The translations under genes were made by a program, and so were the position numbers. This document shows, piece after piece, positions 53,078 through 62,151 of a DNA stretch of 64,000 nucleotides. Position 1 is the stretch's first letter; every line of letters starts with the position of its first letter. The notes under the pieces are model-generated. The model ran no database searches and was not told the DNA's origin. It saw only the letters and a program-made list of their open reading frames with translations. The stretch is from Saccharopolyspora shandongensis (GTDB lineage: Bacteria; Actinomycetota; Actinomycetes; Mycobacteriales; Pseudonocardiaceae): NCBI RefSeq assembly GCF_900106995.1, contig NZ_FNOK01000014.1, positions 1 through 64,000 on the forward strand, in the 5' to 3' direction.

Positions 53078-53751
53078 GCGCGATGACCGGGGAACACGGC
53101 ATATCCCGCCCGCTGAAGCTCGTCCTCGCCGCCGGGGTTCTGCTGGCGGTCGGGCTGCTGATCGCCGCGGGGGCGCTGTTCGTCGCGACACCGGATCGCG
53201 GGGAGGCGAAGGCCGCCGAATCGGTGGACGTGGGCTTCGCGCAGGACATGAGCGCGCACCACCTCCAGGGCGTCCAGATGGCGAACATCGCGCGCGAACG
53301 CAGCGTGGATCCGACGATCAGGCAATTGGCCTTCGACATCGAGACATCGCAACTGGAGCAGGCCGGACGCATGAAGGGCTGGCTCGGCCTGTGGAACCAG
53401 CCCGAATCGCCGCTCGGCGGGTACATGACCTGGATGCGTCAGATGCCGTCGCACGACCGGCACGGGCAGGGATCCCAGGCGACCGCGGCGATGCCGGGGA
53501 TGGCTTCGGCGGAGGAACTGGCGAAGCTGCGCGGTCTGGCGGGAGCCGAGTTAGACACGTTCTTCCTCCAGCTCATGGTGCGGCACCACCAGGGCGGGGC
53601 GCCCATGATGAGCGAGGCGGCGGAGCGCGCGGAGCTGCCCCAGGTGCGCAACCTCGCTCAGCAGATGCTGAACGCGCAAGGCGCGGAGATCGAAGTCATG
53701 AAGCAGCTGCTCGCCGAGCGCGGTGCGCAACCGCTCCCGGCGCCCAGCTGA
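53074..53751 (+). CDS. DUF305 membrane-anchored protein
   Basis: The 225-residue protein starts at GTG 53074. One N-terminal helix (LVLAAGVLLAVGLLIAAGALFVA) is followed by a ferritin-like helical domain with DVGFAQDMSAHHLQGVQMAN and FFLQLMVRHHQGGAPMMSEAA, the two His/Met-rich motifs of DUF305. Such proteins often occur with DUF3105 and near copper genes; metal binding at the surface is likely but not shown. It is the last gene of the NlpC operon. Confidence 0.85.
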   Translation: MSAMTGEHGISRPLKLVLAAGVLLAVGLLIAAGALFVATPDRGEAKAAESVDVGFAQDMSAHHLQGVQMANIARERSVDPTIRQLAFDIETSQLEQAGRMKGWLGLWNQPESPLGGYMTWMRQMPSHDRHGQGSQATAAMPGMASAEELAKLRGLAGAELDTFFLQLMVRHHQGGAPMMSEAAERAELPQVRNLAQQMLNAQGAEIEVMKQLLAERGAQPLPAPS

Positions 53752-53808
53752 CCGGCGAACTCGGGCAACGTGCTCCGGCGAACACCGCCTCGTCCCAACG
53801 GGTTTCGT

Positions 53809-54174
53809 TCACTTCTTGGGGCGAGGTCTCCGTCGCAACCCCCCGGCGCAGTCTTCCGACTGCTCGTCGGAGGCGGACTGGGTGAAGTGCAGGAGAACCG
53901 CTCCCAGATCGGCGCTGGGCTCGAGCATTTCCCGCAGCAGGCGCGCCGCCGCCTCGTCCCGATTCTCGAGCGGCGTGTAGAGGTAGGCCCTGCTGCGGAG
54001 TTCCCGGTCGACCCAACCTTTGCGAAAGAGGTTGTCGAGGACCGTCATCACGGTCGGGTAGGCGAGTTCCCGCGTCTCGTTGATCTCCGCCAGCACCGCG
54101 AGGACCGACATCGGTTCATCGGATCGCCACGGCACGTCCATCACGGAGTCTTCGAGCTCGCCCAGACCGCGCAT
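53809..54174 (-). CDS. blaI: BlaI/MecI/CopY-family repressor
   Basis: The 121-residue winged-helix protein has MRGLGELEDSVMDVPWRSDEP at the start, then SVLAVLAEINETRELAYPTVMTVLDNLFRKGWVDRE, which is the DNA-binding wing region, and RSRAYLYTPLENRDEAAARLLREML with the dimerisation helices. The M56 peptidase cleavage site of BlaI-type repressors would be near the C-terminal third. The start is ATG 54174 behind GGAGGGG. A TACTA-N7-TAGTA operator lies 77 bp upstream, so it autoregulates. The M56 partner gene is 9 kb away. Confidence 0.93.
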   Translation of the reverse strand: MRGLGELEDSVMDVPWRSDEPMSVLAVLAEINETRELAYPTVMTVLDNLFRKGWVDRELRSRAYLYTPLENRDEAAARLLREMLEPSADLGAVLLHFTQSASDEQSEDCAGGLRRRPRPKK

Positions 54175-54250
54175 GTCCCCTCCGATCGTTCGCAGCCGAG
54201 GATACGACTCCGGCGCCTCGACCCGGTGCACCACCAGTCCAAAACTGGAC

Positions 54251-54267
54251 TACTATTCTATCTAGTA
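54251..54267. promoter_or_regulatory. BlaI-type operator d between blaI and the thioredoxin-like gene
   Basis: TACTA-N7-TAGTA with flanks AC and GATAG. It lies in the divergent promoter of blaI (minus) and the DsbA-like gene (plus, start 54342), so it should control both. Confidence 0.85.
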
Positions 54268-54341
54268 GATAGCCGGGACGGAATCACCTTCCTGGAGTCG
54301 ACTTTCGTCGTGTCGAGGACTTGTGGGATGGATGTGAGCAC

Positions 54342-55019
54342 GTGACGGCGAACATGAAACTCACGGCGGTGGTCGTGGCGGCGTCCGCGGTCGTGGTGAC
54401 GATGCTGCTGATCGTCATGCGCCCGAGCAATCCGTCGGGGCAGGTCGCCGAGCAGGCGTCGTCGACTCCGGTGCCTGCGGAGATCCTGGTTCGTCCGAAC
54501 AGCCACAAGCTGACCGCCGGACCCGGCGATCGGGTGACCGTCGTCGAGTTCCTCGACCTCGAATGCGAGGCGTGCCGGGCCGCGTACCCTGCGGTGGAGA
54601 CGCTTCGCCAGGAGTACTCGGGCCGAGTCACCTTCGTCATGCGCTACTTCCCGATTCCCAGCCACCGCAACGCCGATCTCGCCGCGCGATCGGTCGAAGC
54701 CGCGGGCCGGCAGGGGAAGCTCGAGGCGATGTACCGGAAGATGTACGAGACGCAGGCGCAATGGGGCGACCAGCAGGTGGACCACCGCCCGACGTTCGTC
54801 GGATTCGCGCGCGAGCTCGGCCTCGACGTCGCGGCGTTCGAAGCCGAGCTCGACTCCCCGGCGACGGCCGAACGCGTCCAAGCCGACTTCCAGGACGGCC
54901 TCAGCATCGGCGTCCAGGGCACCCCTACCTTCTACGTCAACGGGATCCAGTTGCCGAGGATGCCGACGTACGAGGCGCTCAGAACCGCCATCGAGCTGGA
55001 GCTCGCCGCCCCGCGCTGA
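54342..55019 (+). CDS. DsbA/thioredoxin-like membrane-anchored oxidoreductase
   Basis: The 225-residue protein has one N-terminal helix (AVVVAASAVVVTMLLIVM) and a DsbA-type domain outside: VTVVEFLDLECEACRAAYPAVETL with a CEAC active site, YFPIPSHRNADLAARSVEAA, and the cis-Pro loop GVQGTPTFYVNG. It would oxidise or isomerise thiols in exported proteins. The start is GTG 54342; ATG 54354 is an alternative. It is divergent from blaI across operator d. Confidence 0.88.
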   Translation: MTANMKLTAVVVAASAVVVTMLLIVMRPSNPSGQVAEQASSTPVPAEILVRPNSHKLTAGPGDRVTVVEFLDLECEACRAAYPAVETLRQEYSGRVTFVMRYFPIPSHRNADLAARSVEAAGRQGKLEAMYRKMYETQAQWGDQQVDHRPTFVGFARELGLDVAAFEAELDSPATAERVQADFQDGLSIGVQGTPTFYVNGIQLPRMPTYEALRTAIELELAAPR

Positions 55020-55080
55020 CCGCAGGGGCGTTCCGGATTGGTGCGCGGTCACGAGTGGGACACGGCTGCCAAGGATGCGG

Positions 55081-55143
55081 GATGGCGGTTTCGCGCGAAA
55101 CCGGCGTTTCGCGTGGGCGGGATGGCGGTTTCGCGCGAAACCG
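55081..55143. repeat. Pair of palindromic repeats (GGTTTCGCGCGAAACC)
   Basis: GATGGCGGTTTCGCGCGAAA plus CCG occurs at 55081-55103 and again at 55121-55143, exactly 40 bp apart. Each contains the 16-bp perfect palindrome GGTTTCGCGCGAAACC, with part of a third copy (GTTTCGCG) between. It lies between convergent genes and may serve as a two-way terminator or be a REP-like dispersed repeat. Confidence 0.75.
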
Positions 55144-55177
55144 CCACCGGCGTCGGGCTCTTGGCGGGTGGGGGCCG

Positions 55178-56644
55178 TCAGCCCTGGTAGGCCTCCAGGA
55201 ACCGAAGCCACACCTCGCTGATCGTCGGGTACGACGGCACGGCGTGCCAGAGGCGGCCGACCGGGACCTGGCCGGCGACGGCGATGGTGGCCGAGTGGAT
55301 GAGTTCGCCGACGCCGGGCCCGACGAAGGTGACGCCGAGGAGGATTTCGCCGTCGAGGTCGACGACCATGCGAGCGCGGCCGTGGTAGCCGTCGGCGTAC
55401 AGGCCCGCGCCGGCGACCGAGGAGAACTCGACGTCGACGGCGCGGACGCGGTGCCCGGCCTGCTGGGCCTCGGTGAACGTGAGGCCGACGGCCGCGGCCT
55501 CCGGGTCGGTGAAGACGACCTGCGGGACGGCGGCGTGGTCGGCGGTCGCGGCGTGCGCGCCCCAGGGGGCCGGTTCGATCAGGGGCGTGCCCTGGGCTCG
55601 GGCGGCGATGGCGGCGCCCGCGATCCGGGCCTGGTACTTGCCCTGGTGGGTGAGCAGCGCGCGGTGGTTGACGTCGCCGACGGCGTAAAGCCAGTCGGTG
55701 CCGGTGACGAGGAGGCTGTCGTCCACGGACAGCCAGGATCCCGGCTCCACGCCTACCGTTTCCAGGCCGATGTCGTCGGTGCGCGGAGCGCGTCCGGTGG
55801 CGAAGAGGATCTCGTCGGCCTCGACGCGGTCTCCGGCGTCGGTGGTCGCGACGACCGTGCCGTTCTCGCGCACCACGGAGGCGATGGAGGTGCCGGTGCG
55901 AATCTCCACGCCTGCCTCGGAAAGTGCCTCGGCGACGAGCTCGCCGGCGAAGGATTCCATGCGGGGCAGCAGGCCCTTGCCGCGCACCAGGACGGTGACC
56001 TGCGAGCCGAGTGCTTGCCAGGCCGTGGCCATCTCGGTGGCGACCACGCCGCCGCCGACCACGATCAGGCGGCCGGGAACGGTTGGGGAGCTGGTGGCTT
56101 CGCGGCTGGTCCAGGGGCGTACGTCGGCGAGCCCGGGCAGGTCGGGCAGCTGGGCGCGGCTGCCGGTGCAGACGGCGACGGCGTGCCGGGCGATGAGGGT
56201 GTGCTGCTCGCCGTCCGGGCCGGTCACGGTCACCGTGCGGGGTCCGGAGAAGCGGCCTTGGCCGCGGTAGATGTCGGCGCCGATGTTCTCCAGCCACCCG
56301 ACCTGGCCGTCGTCCTTCCAGTGGGAGGTGTAGTAGTCCCGGTGGGCGAGGACCGCGGCGGCATCGAGATCGCCGCTGACCAGTTGGCGCAGTCCGGGCA
56401 CCCGGCGGGCGTCGGCTCGGGCGATGACCGGGCGCAGCAGTGCCTTGCTGGGCATGCAGGCCCAGTACGAGCATTCGCCGCCGATCAGCTCGCTCTCGAT
56501 GATCGCGGTGGAGAGGCCGGCCGCTCGGGTGCGGTCGGCGACGTTCTCGCCCACGGGCCCGGCGCCGAGCACCACGACGTCGTACTCGGTGGAATCCGCC
56601 TTCGCCGACGTGTCGGCTTGGTGAGTGGCGGCGGTGCTGCTCAT
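55178..56644 (-). CDS. FAD-dependent pyridine nucleotide-disulfide oxidoreductase (Lpd/MerA-like)
   Basis: The 488-residue protein has an FAD Rossmann motif (DVVVLGAGPVGENVADRT), a redox disulfide in IGGECSYWACMPSKALLRP (CxxxxC), an NAD(P)H motif (LIVVGGGVVATEMATAWQALG), a second FAD contact (LYAVGDVNHRALLTHQGKY), and a C-terminal dimerisation domain. The catalytic His/Glu of lipoamide dehydrogenase near the end (HxxPTxxE) appears as AVPSYPTISEVW, with Tyr-Pro in place of His-Pro, so it is not a dihydrolipoamide dehydrogenase. It lacks an N-terminal metal domain, so a mercuric reductase role is also not proven. It stands alone. Confidence 0.85.
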   Translation of the reverse strand: MSSTAATHQADTSAKADSTEYDVVVLGAGPVGENVADRTRAAGLSTAIIESELIGGECSYWACMPSKALLRPVIARADARRVPGLRQLVSGDLDAAAVLAHRDYYTSHWKDDGQVGWLENIGADIYRGQGRFSGPRTVTVTGPDGEQHTLIARHAVAVCTGSRAQLPDLPGLADVRPWTSREATSSPTVPGRLIVVGGGVVATEMATAWQALGSQVTVLVRGKGLLPRMESFAGELVAEALSEAGVEIRTGTSIASVVRENGTVVATTDAGDRVEADEILFATGRAPRTDDIGLETVGVEPGSWLSVDDSLLVTGTDWLYAVGDVNHRALLTHQGKYQARIAGAAIAARAQGTPLIEPAPWGAHAATADHAAVPQVVFTDPEAAAVGLTFTEAQQAGHRVRAVDVEFSSVAGAGLYADGYHGRARMVVDLDGEILLGVTFVGPGVGELIHSATIAVAGQVPVGRLWHAVPSYPTISEVWLRFLEAYQG

Positions 56645-56921
56645 GCGTGATTCCTTCTTCCGATAGTGGCGGGCGAGACGTGCCTCGGCGTGCGACGCCT
56701 CGCGAGCGCAGCCTTCGCAGGACGCTATCGCAGGCTCCGCGTAGGGCAACGCCAACGGCTTTGACGTGTCCGTCTCGCCGGGTGCGGTGTGGCAAGGCAC
56801 AACTTCGTGATCGTCTGGCTGGCGGCCGGGACTGCCGCAGCCGGACCGGCGGGCTCGCGGTGATCTCTTCCGCTGAGCGAGGTGGCGCCCACGTGTGCTC
56901 GCAGGCGTCACGATGACGCAT

Positions 56922-56935
56922 GTAACACGTGATAC
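56922..56935. promoter_or_regulatory. Operator-like palindrome before MFS gene
   Basis: GTAACACGTGATAC is a 14-bp inverted repeat with one mismatched pair, ending 10 bp before a short coupled ORF and the MFS gene. It is suited to an ArsR- or MerR-type dimer. No such regulator is encoded next to it. Confidence 0.5.
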
Positions 56936-56945
56936 GTTTATCCGC

Positions 56946-57032
56946 GTGACGAACACTCCGCCGAGTGCTTCGAGTAGTGCACGGCCGCCGGTCTTCGCTG
57001 CGCCGCACTCGACCGACGAGGACGCATCGTGA
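56946..57032 (+). CDS. Short upstream ORF (28 aa) coupled to the MFS gene
   Basis: GTG 56946 opens a frame (MTNTPPSASSSARPPVFAA, then PHSTDEDAS) whose TGA overlaps the MFS GTG as GTGA. It is either a coupling leader or the stump of a regulator that once preceded the transporter. Confidence 0.35.
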   Translation: MTNTPPSASSSARPPVFAAPHSTDEDAS

Positions 57033-58216
57033 CCCACCAGCCCATTTCCCCGGCCGCCCTGAGCCGGGTGATGTGGCCGCTTTACGCGGCCGGCTTCACC
57101 ACCGCCTTCGGCGCGCACGGCATCGCCGCGAACCTGGGCGGATTCTCCGCGGACGCCGTCACTTCCCTGATCGTCCTGGGCGGGCTGCTCGCCCTCTACG
57201 ACGGCGCCGAGGTGGTGCTCAAGCCGGTCTTCGGCTCGCTGGCCGACCGGGTCGGCGGCAAGCCGGTCCTCCTCGGCGGCCTGATCGCGTTCGCCGCGGC
57301 CTCCGCGCTGTACGTGATCGCGGACAGTCCCGGCTGGTTGTGGGCCGCCCGCCTCGGCCAGGGCGCCGCTGCCTCCGCGTTCTCGCCCTCCGCCTCCGCC
57401 ATGGTCGCCCGCCTCAACCCGGCCGCCAAGCGAGGCCGCGCGTTCGGCAGCTACGGCTTCTACAAGTCCATCGGTTACACACTCGGCCCGCTGCTCGGTG
57501 GCGTCCTCGTCTGGGGTGGCGGCCTGCGGCTGCTCTTCTTTGTGATGGCTCTGTGCGCGGCGGCCGTCGCGCTGTGGGCAGCGTTCGTGGTGCCTGCCGT
57601 GCCCCCGCTGCCCCGCAAGCGGCAGACGGTTGCCGACCTCGCGCGGCGCCTGGCGGACCGTTCCTTCCTCGCTCCCACCGCCGCCCTGGCCGCTGCGACC
57701 GCCGCGCTCTCCGTCGGCGTCGGTTTCCTGCCCGTCTCCGGCGCTGCGGCCGGGCTCGGCACCATCGCGACGGGCGCCGCCGTCTCCGTCCTGGCCGCAA
57801 CGGCCGCCGTGGTCCAGCCCAAGGCAGGCCGCGCCTTGGACGACGGACGCCTGACCACGCGCACCGGGTTGATCGCCGGACTGCTCGCCACCGCGGTCGG
57901 CCTCGCCGCTGCGGTGCTGCCCGGCCTGATCGGCGTGCTGGCCGCCGCCGCCCTCATCGGCGCCGGCACCGGGCTGATCACCCCGCTCGGCTTCGCCGCC
58001 CTGGCCGCCTCGACTCCCGAGGAGCGCATGGGCCAGACCATGGGCTCCGCCGAACTCGGCCGCGAGCTCGGCGACGCCGGCGGCCCTCTCCTCGTGGCCG
58101 GCGTGGCGACGTTCGCCACCCTCGCCTACGGCTACGCGGCCCTCGCGATCTTGCTGGCGGCAGGCGCGCTGCTCGCCCTGCTCAACGGCCGCCGAATGGC
58201 ACACGCGCCGAGCTGA
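57029..58216 (+). CDS. MFS transporter
   Basis: The 395-residue protein has about 12 helices. GSLADRVGGKPVLLGGL is motif A, followed by AARLGQGAAASAFSPSASAMVARL and GSYGFYKSIGYTLGPLLGGVLV. It has the small, compact loops of actinobacterial exporters often found by metal or arsenic resistance genes; the substrate is unknown. It starts at GTG 57029, is divergent from the flavoprotein gene, and converges on copA. Confidence 0.85.
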   Translation: MTHQPISPAALSRVMWPLYAAGFTTAFGAHGIAANLGGFSADAVTSLIVLGGLLALYDGAEVVLKPVFGSLADRVGGKPVLLGGLIAFAAASALYVIADSPGWLWAARLGQGAAASAFSPSASAMVARLNPAAKRGRAFGSYGFYKSIGYTLGPLLGGVLVWGGGLRLLFFVMALCAAAVALWAAFVVPAVPPLPRKRQTVADLARRLADRSFLAPTAALAAATAALSVGVGFLPVSGAAAGLGTIATGAAVSVLAATAAVVQPKAGRALDDGRLTTRTGLIAGLLATAVGLAAAVLPGLIGVLAAAALIGAGTGLITPLGFAALAASTPEERMGQTMGSAELGRELGDAGGPLLVAGVATFATLAYGYAALAILLAAGALLALLNGRRMAHAPS

Positions 58217-58300
58217 AGCCCTGCGGGTGCAGGTCTCATCAACGGCGAAAAGCCGAACGGGCCACCACGTCCTGCGTGGCGGCCCGTTCGGTTCGGGCGG

Positions 58301-60622
58301 TCAGTTGTGCGCGGTCACCGGTTCCCGTCGGTCGATGACCAGGGCGGGTTCGCCCGGGTCTCCCGCGGTGCTGCGGAAGCCGCGCAGCCGCAGGCTGTTG
58401 CTGACCACGAACACCGAGCTGAACGCCATTGCCGCCCCGGCGATCATCGGGTTGAGCAGTCCCGCCGCGGCCAGCGGGAGGGCCGCGACGTTGTAGGCGA
58501 AGGCCCAGAACAGGTTGCCCCTGATGGTGCGCAGGGTGCGGCGGGACAGCCGGATGGCGTCGACGGCGGCGCGGAGGTCGCCGCGGACCAGGGTCAGGTC
58601 GCTGGCCTCGATGGCGACGTCGGTGCCGGTGCCCATGGCCAGGCCGAGGTCGGCCTGGGCGAGCGCGGCGGCGTCGTTGACGCCGTCGCCGACCATCGCC
58701 ACGACCTTGCCCTCGCCCTGCAGGCGCGTGACCACGTCGACCTTGTCCTTCGGCAGCACCTCGGCGATGACCTCGTCGATGCCGACCTGCTTGGCCACGG
58801 ACTTCGCGACGGCCTCGTTGTCGCCGGTGAGCAGCACCGGGGTGAGGCCGAGCTCCCGCAGCTGCGCGATGGCCTGCGCCGAGGTGGGCTTGACGGTGTC
58901 GGCGACGACCAGCACCGCCCGAGCCTGCCCGTCCCAGGCGACCGCCACCGCGGTGCGGCCTTCTGCTTCCGCGGCGGCCTTCGCCGCGGCGAGCTCCGCG
59001 GTCAGCGGCTGGCTCCACTCCGCCAGCAGCGCCGAGCGGCCGACCAGCACGGCGCGTCCGTCGACGATGCCCTGCACGCCCAGGCCTGCCACGTTGGTGA
59101 AGCCCTCCACCGCGGGCAGCTCGCCCACCGCCTGCTCCGCGCCGCGTGCGATGGCGCGGGCGATGGGGTGTTCGGAGGCGTTCTCCAGCGCCCCGGCGAT
59201 CCGCAGGACCTCGTCGCGGTCGGTGCCGGCGGCGAGGTGGACGTCGACGAGTTCCATCTGGCCGGTGGTGACGGTGCCGGTCTTGTCCAGGACGACCGTG
59301 TCGATGCGCCGGGTGGACTCCAGCACTTCCGGGCCCTTGATCAGGATGCCGAGCTGCGCGCCGCGACCCGTGCCGACCAGCAGCGCGGTCGGGGTGGCCA
59401 GGCCCAGGGCGCACGGGCAGGCGATGATCAGCACCGCGACGGCGGCGGTGAACGCTGCCGCCAGTCCAGCGCCCGAGCCCAGCCAGAACGCCAGCGTGCC
59501 CACCGACAGCGCGATCACGATCGGCACGAACACGGCCGAGATCCGGTCCGCGAGCCGCTGCACGGCGGCCTTGCCGGTCTGCGCGTCCTCGACCAGCTTG
59601 GCCATCTGGGCGAGCTGGGTGTCCGAACCGACCCGGGTCGCCCGCACCACCAGCCGGCCGCCGGCGTTGACGGTGGCACCGACGACGTTGTCGCCGGGAC
59701 CGACCTCGACCGGGACGGATTCGCCGGTGAGCATGCTGGCGTCGACCGCCGAGTTGCCCTCTTCGATCACGCCGTCGGTGGCGATCTTCTCGCCCGGCCG
59801 GACGACGAACCGGTCTCCGGCGGCGAGTTCGGCGGTGGGGATGCGGACCTCGCGGCCGTCGCGGAGCACCGCGACGTCCTTCGCGCCGAGCTCCAGCAAC
59901 GCCCGCAACGCCGCACCCGCACGTCGCTTCGACCGGGCTTCGAAGTAGCGCCCGGCCAGGATGAACGTCGTCACCCCTGCCGCGACCTCCAGGTAGATCG
60001 AGCCCGCGCCATCGGTGCGCTGGATGGTCAGCTCGAAGGGGTGCGTCATGCCGGGCGTGCCCGCGGTGCCGAACAGCAGCGCGTACAGGGACCACAGGAA
60101 CGCCGCGATGGTGCCCATGGACACCAGGGTGTCCATCGTGGCCGCGCCGTGGCGCAGGTTCGTCCACGCCGCCTTGTGGAACGGCCAGGCGCCCCACACC
60201 AGCACCGGTGCGGCCAGCGTCAGCGAGATCCACTGCCAGTAGGTGAACTGCAGGGCCGGGACCATCGCCAGCGCGATCACGGGCACGGACAGCACGACCG
60301 ATGTGATCAGCCGCTGCCGCAGGGTTCGGGTCGAGTCGGCTTCCTCGTCGTCCTGCTCGGCCGCCGGGCCGCCGTCCTGTTCGGTCCTGGGCAGGGTCGC
60401 GCCGTATCCCGCGGCCTCGACCTCCGCGATGAGCTGTTGCGGGTCGATGCCTTCCGGGGCGCTGACCTTCGCCTTTTCGGTGGCGTAGTTGACGGTCGCC
60501 GAGACGCCGTCGAGCTTGTTCAGCTTGCGCTCGATGCGCGCCGCGCAAGAGGCGCACGTCATGCCGGAGATCGAGAGTTCGAGTTCGCTGGTGGTGTGCG
60601 GGGTTCGTTCCATGGCGGTCAT
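58301..60622 (-). CDS. copA: Copper(I)-exporting P1B-type ATPase
   Basis: The 773-residue protein has an N-terminal metal-binding domain ([14 protein letters not shown]), six to eight membrane helices with the CPC transport site ([17 protein letters not shown]), an actuator TGES ([10 protein letters not shown]), the phosphorylated Asp in [10 protein letters not shown], the P1B-specific HP ([13 protein letters not shown]) and the hinge [18 protein letters not shown]. It exports Cu+ at the cost of ATP. It is the third gene of copZ, secreted His-rich protein, copA behind CsoR-type boxes. ATG 60613 is an alternative start. Confidence 0.95.
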   Translation of the reverse strand: MTAMERTPHTTSELELSISGMTCASCAARIERKLNKLDGVSATVNYATEKAKVSAPEGIDPQQLIAEVEAAGYGATLPRTEQDGGPAAEQDDEEADSTRTLRQRLITSVVLSVPVIALAMVPALQFTYWQWISLTLAAPVLVWGAWPFHKAAWTNLRHGAATMDTLVSMGTIAAFLWSLYALLFGTAGTPGMTHPFELTIQRTDGAGSIYLEVAAGVTTFILAGRYFEARSKRRAGAALRALLELGAKDVAVLRDGREVRIPTAELAAGDRFVVRPGEKIATDGVIEEGNSAVDASMLTGESVPVEVGPGDNVVGATVNAGGRLVVRATRVGSDTQLAQMAKLVEDAQTGKAAVQRLADRISAVFVPIVIALSVGTLAFWLGSGAGLAAAFTAAVAVLIIACPCALGLATPTALLVGTGRGAQLGILIKGPEVLESTRRIDTVVLDKTGTVTTGQMELVDVHLAAGTDRDEVLRIAGALENASEHPIARAIARGAEQAVGELPAVEGFTNVAGLGVQGIVDGRAVLVGRSALLAEWSQPLTAELAAAKAAAEAEGRTAVAVAWDGQARAVLVVADTVKPTSAQAIAQLRELGLTPVLLTGDNEAVAKSVAKQVGIDEVIAEVLPKDKVDVVTRLQGEGKVVAMVGDGVNDAAALAQADLGLAMGTGTDVAIEASDLTLVRGDLRAAVDAIRLSRRTLRTIRGNLFWAFAYNVAALPLAAAGLLNPMIAGAAMAFSSVFVVSNSLRLRGFRSTAGDPGEPALVIDRREPVTAHN

Positions 60623-60654
60623 GCCGATTTCTCCTTGCTGCTCAAGCTCTTCGG

Positions 60655-61605
60655 TCAGCCGGCGTGACCGGCGTGGCCGTCACCGCGCCGGGTTTCCGGG
60701 GTGGCGTCGCCCGCGGTGTCCACGGTGAACTCCGCGGTGCGCACGACGCCGTCGTGCTGGAAGTCCAGGAACAGCCGGTAGGTACCGGAGGTGGGGACTT
60801 CCGCGACGAAGTCGATCTCCGGGCCGGGTGCCGTCCTGCCGTCGCCGGGCGCTCCGTCGGGGTGCACGTGCAGGTAGGCCAGGTCGCCTTCGCGCAGCGC
60901 CACCAGGTGTCCGTAGGCGGAGAGGTAGGGCTGCAGGTCGGTGACGGGTCGGCCGTCCTTGGTGACCGCGAGCCGGACGGGGGAGGCCTGGCCGGGAACG
61001 AGTTCGCCGTCCAGCCGGACCCGGTAGCCGTCGACCTCCGCGACTCGGGAAGGAGCGAAGTCGCGCGGTGCGAAGGCCCCGCCGGCGGCGATGTCGGTGC
61101 CCAGGGTGGCCGCCTCGGCGCCGGTCGCGGTGAAGTCGGCGAAGACCCGGTAGCTGCCGGCCTCGGGCAGGTTCAGCGGAACGGTCCAGGTGCCGTCCGC
61201 CGTCATCTCCGGGTGCAGGTGCTGGAATCCCGCGGTGTCACGGCGCACCACGATGAGGTGCATCCGCTTGTCGTGCTCGACGTCGAACCCGGTGACCGCG
61301 TTGCCGTCCGGGCCGAGGATGCGGAAGGAGAAGGGCTCGGTGGTGCCGGTGGCCTGCGTCGTGTCGGTGGGCGCGAGGGTGTAGCCGCCCCTGGACGACG
61401 CCAGTCCGTCGGGCAGGTCGGTCTCCGCGACGGTGCCGCCGTGGGCGTCCCCGTGTCCGGCGACCTCACCGCCGGGCATGTCGCCGTGACCGCTCGCGGC
61501 GGACGTGGTGGCGAAGGGACCGACGGCGGTACCGGCCGCCCAGGCGCCACCGGCGACCAGGGCGAGCACCGCACCGTAGGCGGAGAGCTTGCCTGCTGTG
61601 TTCAT
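60655..61605 (-). CDS. Secreted His/Met-containing protein of the copper operon
   Basis: The 316-residue protein has a signal or anchor helix ([20 protein letters not shown]), then a His-rich stretch ([19 protein letters not shown]) and two immunoglobulin-like beta domains. The domains carry conserved His pairs ([20 protein letters not shown] and [20 protein letters not shown]) and the tail ends GDGHAGHAG. It probably binds copper outside the membrane; the enzymatic role is unknown. It is between copZ and copA with short gaps. Confidence 0.82.
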   Translation of the reverse strand: MNTAGKLSAYGAVLALVAGGAWAAGTAVGPFATTSAASGHGDMPGGEVAGHGDAHGGTVAETDLPDGLASSRGGYTLAPTDTTQATGTTEPFSFRILGPDGNAVTGFDVEHDKRMHLIVVRRDTAGFQHLHPEMTADGTWTVPLNLPEAGSYRVFADFTATGAEAATLGTDIAAGGAFAPRDFAPSRVAEVDGYRVRLDGELVPGQASPVRLAVTKDGRPVTDLQPYLSAYGHLVALREGDLAYLHVHPDGAPGDGRTAPGPEIDFVAEVPTSGTYRLFLDFQHDGVVRTAEFTVDTAGDATPETRRGDGHAGHAG

Positions 61606-61676
61606 GACGATTCCTCACTGTGCTGCTGGCCGGGCCGGGAGCCCGGGCGGATTCCCGGCCCGATCGGGAGTGGCGG

Positions 61677-61886
61677 TCAGCTGGGGGCCAGTTCGTAGCC
61701 GGCCTCTTCGACGGCGGCCCGCACATCGGCGACGCTGACCGCGTCGGCGCTGGTCACGGTGACGGTGCCGGTGGGCAGGTCGACGGCCACGCCGGAGACG
61801 CCGCCGATCTTGCCGACCTCCTCGGTCACCGCCTGCACGCAGTGCCCGCAGGTCATGCCGACGACGGTGTAGGTGGACTCGGCCAT
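61677..61886 (-). CDS. copZ: Copper chaperone, heavy-metal-associated domain
   Basis: The 69-residue single HMA domain binds Cu+ with MTCGHC (residues 11-16), followed by VQAVTEEVGKIGGVSGVAVDL. It delivers copper to CopA or to a CsoR repressor. It is the first gene of the copper operon, 40 bp after the nearer CsoR-type box. Confidence 0.95.
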   Translation of the reverse strand: MAESTYTVVGMTCGHCVQAVTEEVGKIGGVSGVAVDLPTGTVTVTSADAVSVADVRAAVEEAGYELAPS

Positions 61887-61926
61887 CAGGAGCTCCTCGG
61901 TGTCATGTCGTCCGGTTCGCCGCTTC

Positions 61927-61941
61927 TACCCCTAGGGGGTA
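61927..61941. promoter_or_regulatory. CsoR-type copper box 1
   Basis: TACCCCTAGGGGGTA is a G/C-tract palindrome with flanking TA, the form bound by CsoR. It is close to the copZ start, so bound repressor would shut the operon. Confidence 0.8.
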
Positions 61942-61959
61942 TCGGCGACATCCAGATTT

Positions 61960-61976
61960 ATACCCCCTGAGGGTAT
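61960..61976. promoter_or_regulatory. CsoR-type copper box 2
   Basis: ATACCCCCTGAGGGTAT is a 17-bp near-perfect CsoR-type site, 34 bp from box 1 centre to centre. No csoR gene lies in the window. Confidence 0.82.
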
Positions 61977-62055
61977 GCGAGTCAAGCTTGTGGAGGCTGC
62001 CTGGTCGGACGGGTTGCTCGCCGGTTGATCCGGCCGGTGAGCTCCGCGCGGCGTC

Positions 62056-62072
62056 TACTAAGGTTCGTAGTA
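62056..62072. promoter_or_regulatory. BlaI-type operator e before the methyltransferase
   Basis: TACTA-N7-TAGTA, with flanks CT and GA as at site c1. A further half site (TAGTA, 62099-62103) follows. The methyltransferase start is 80 bp downstream. Confidence 0.78.
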
Positions 62073-62151
62073 GATGATGTTCGGGAGGGGCGAGTTCGTA
62101 GTAGCTTGGCCGTGTCGGTGCAGTGCTCGCGTGTGACAGGGGACGGAGTCT

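Noticed and set aside
53809..54267. Reading the BlaI gene as a beta-lactam resistance regulator
   Set aside because: No beta-lactamase or penicillin-binding protein gene is in the window, and the M56 partner lacks a penicillin sensor domain.
55079..55143. CRISPR-like direct repeats
   Set aside because: Only two copies, each itself a perfect palindrome, with a short 17-base interval and no cas genes.
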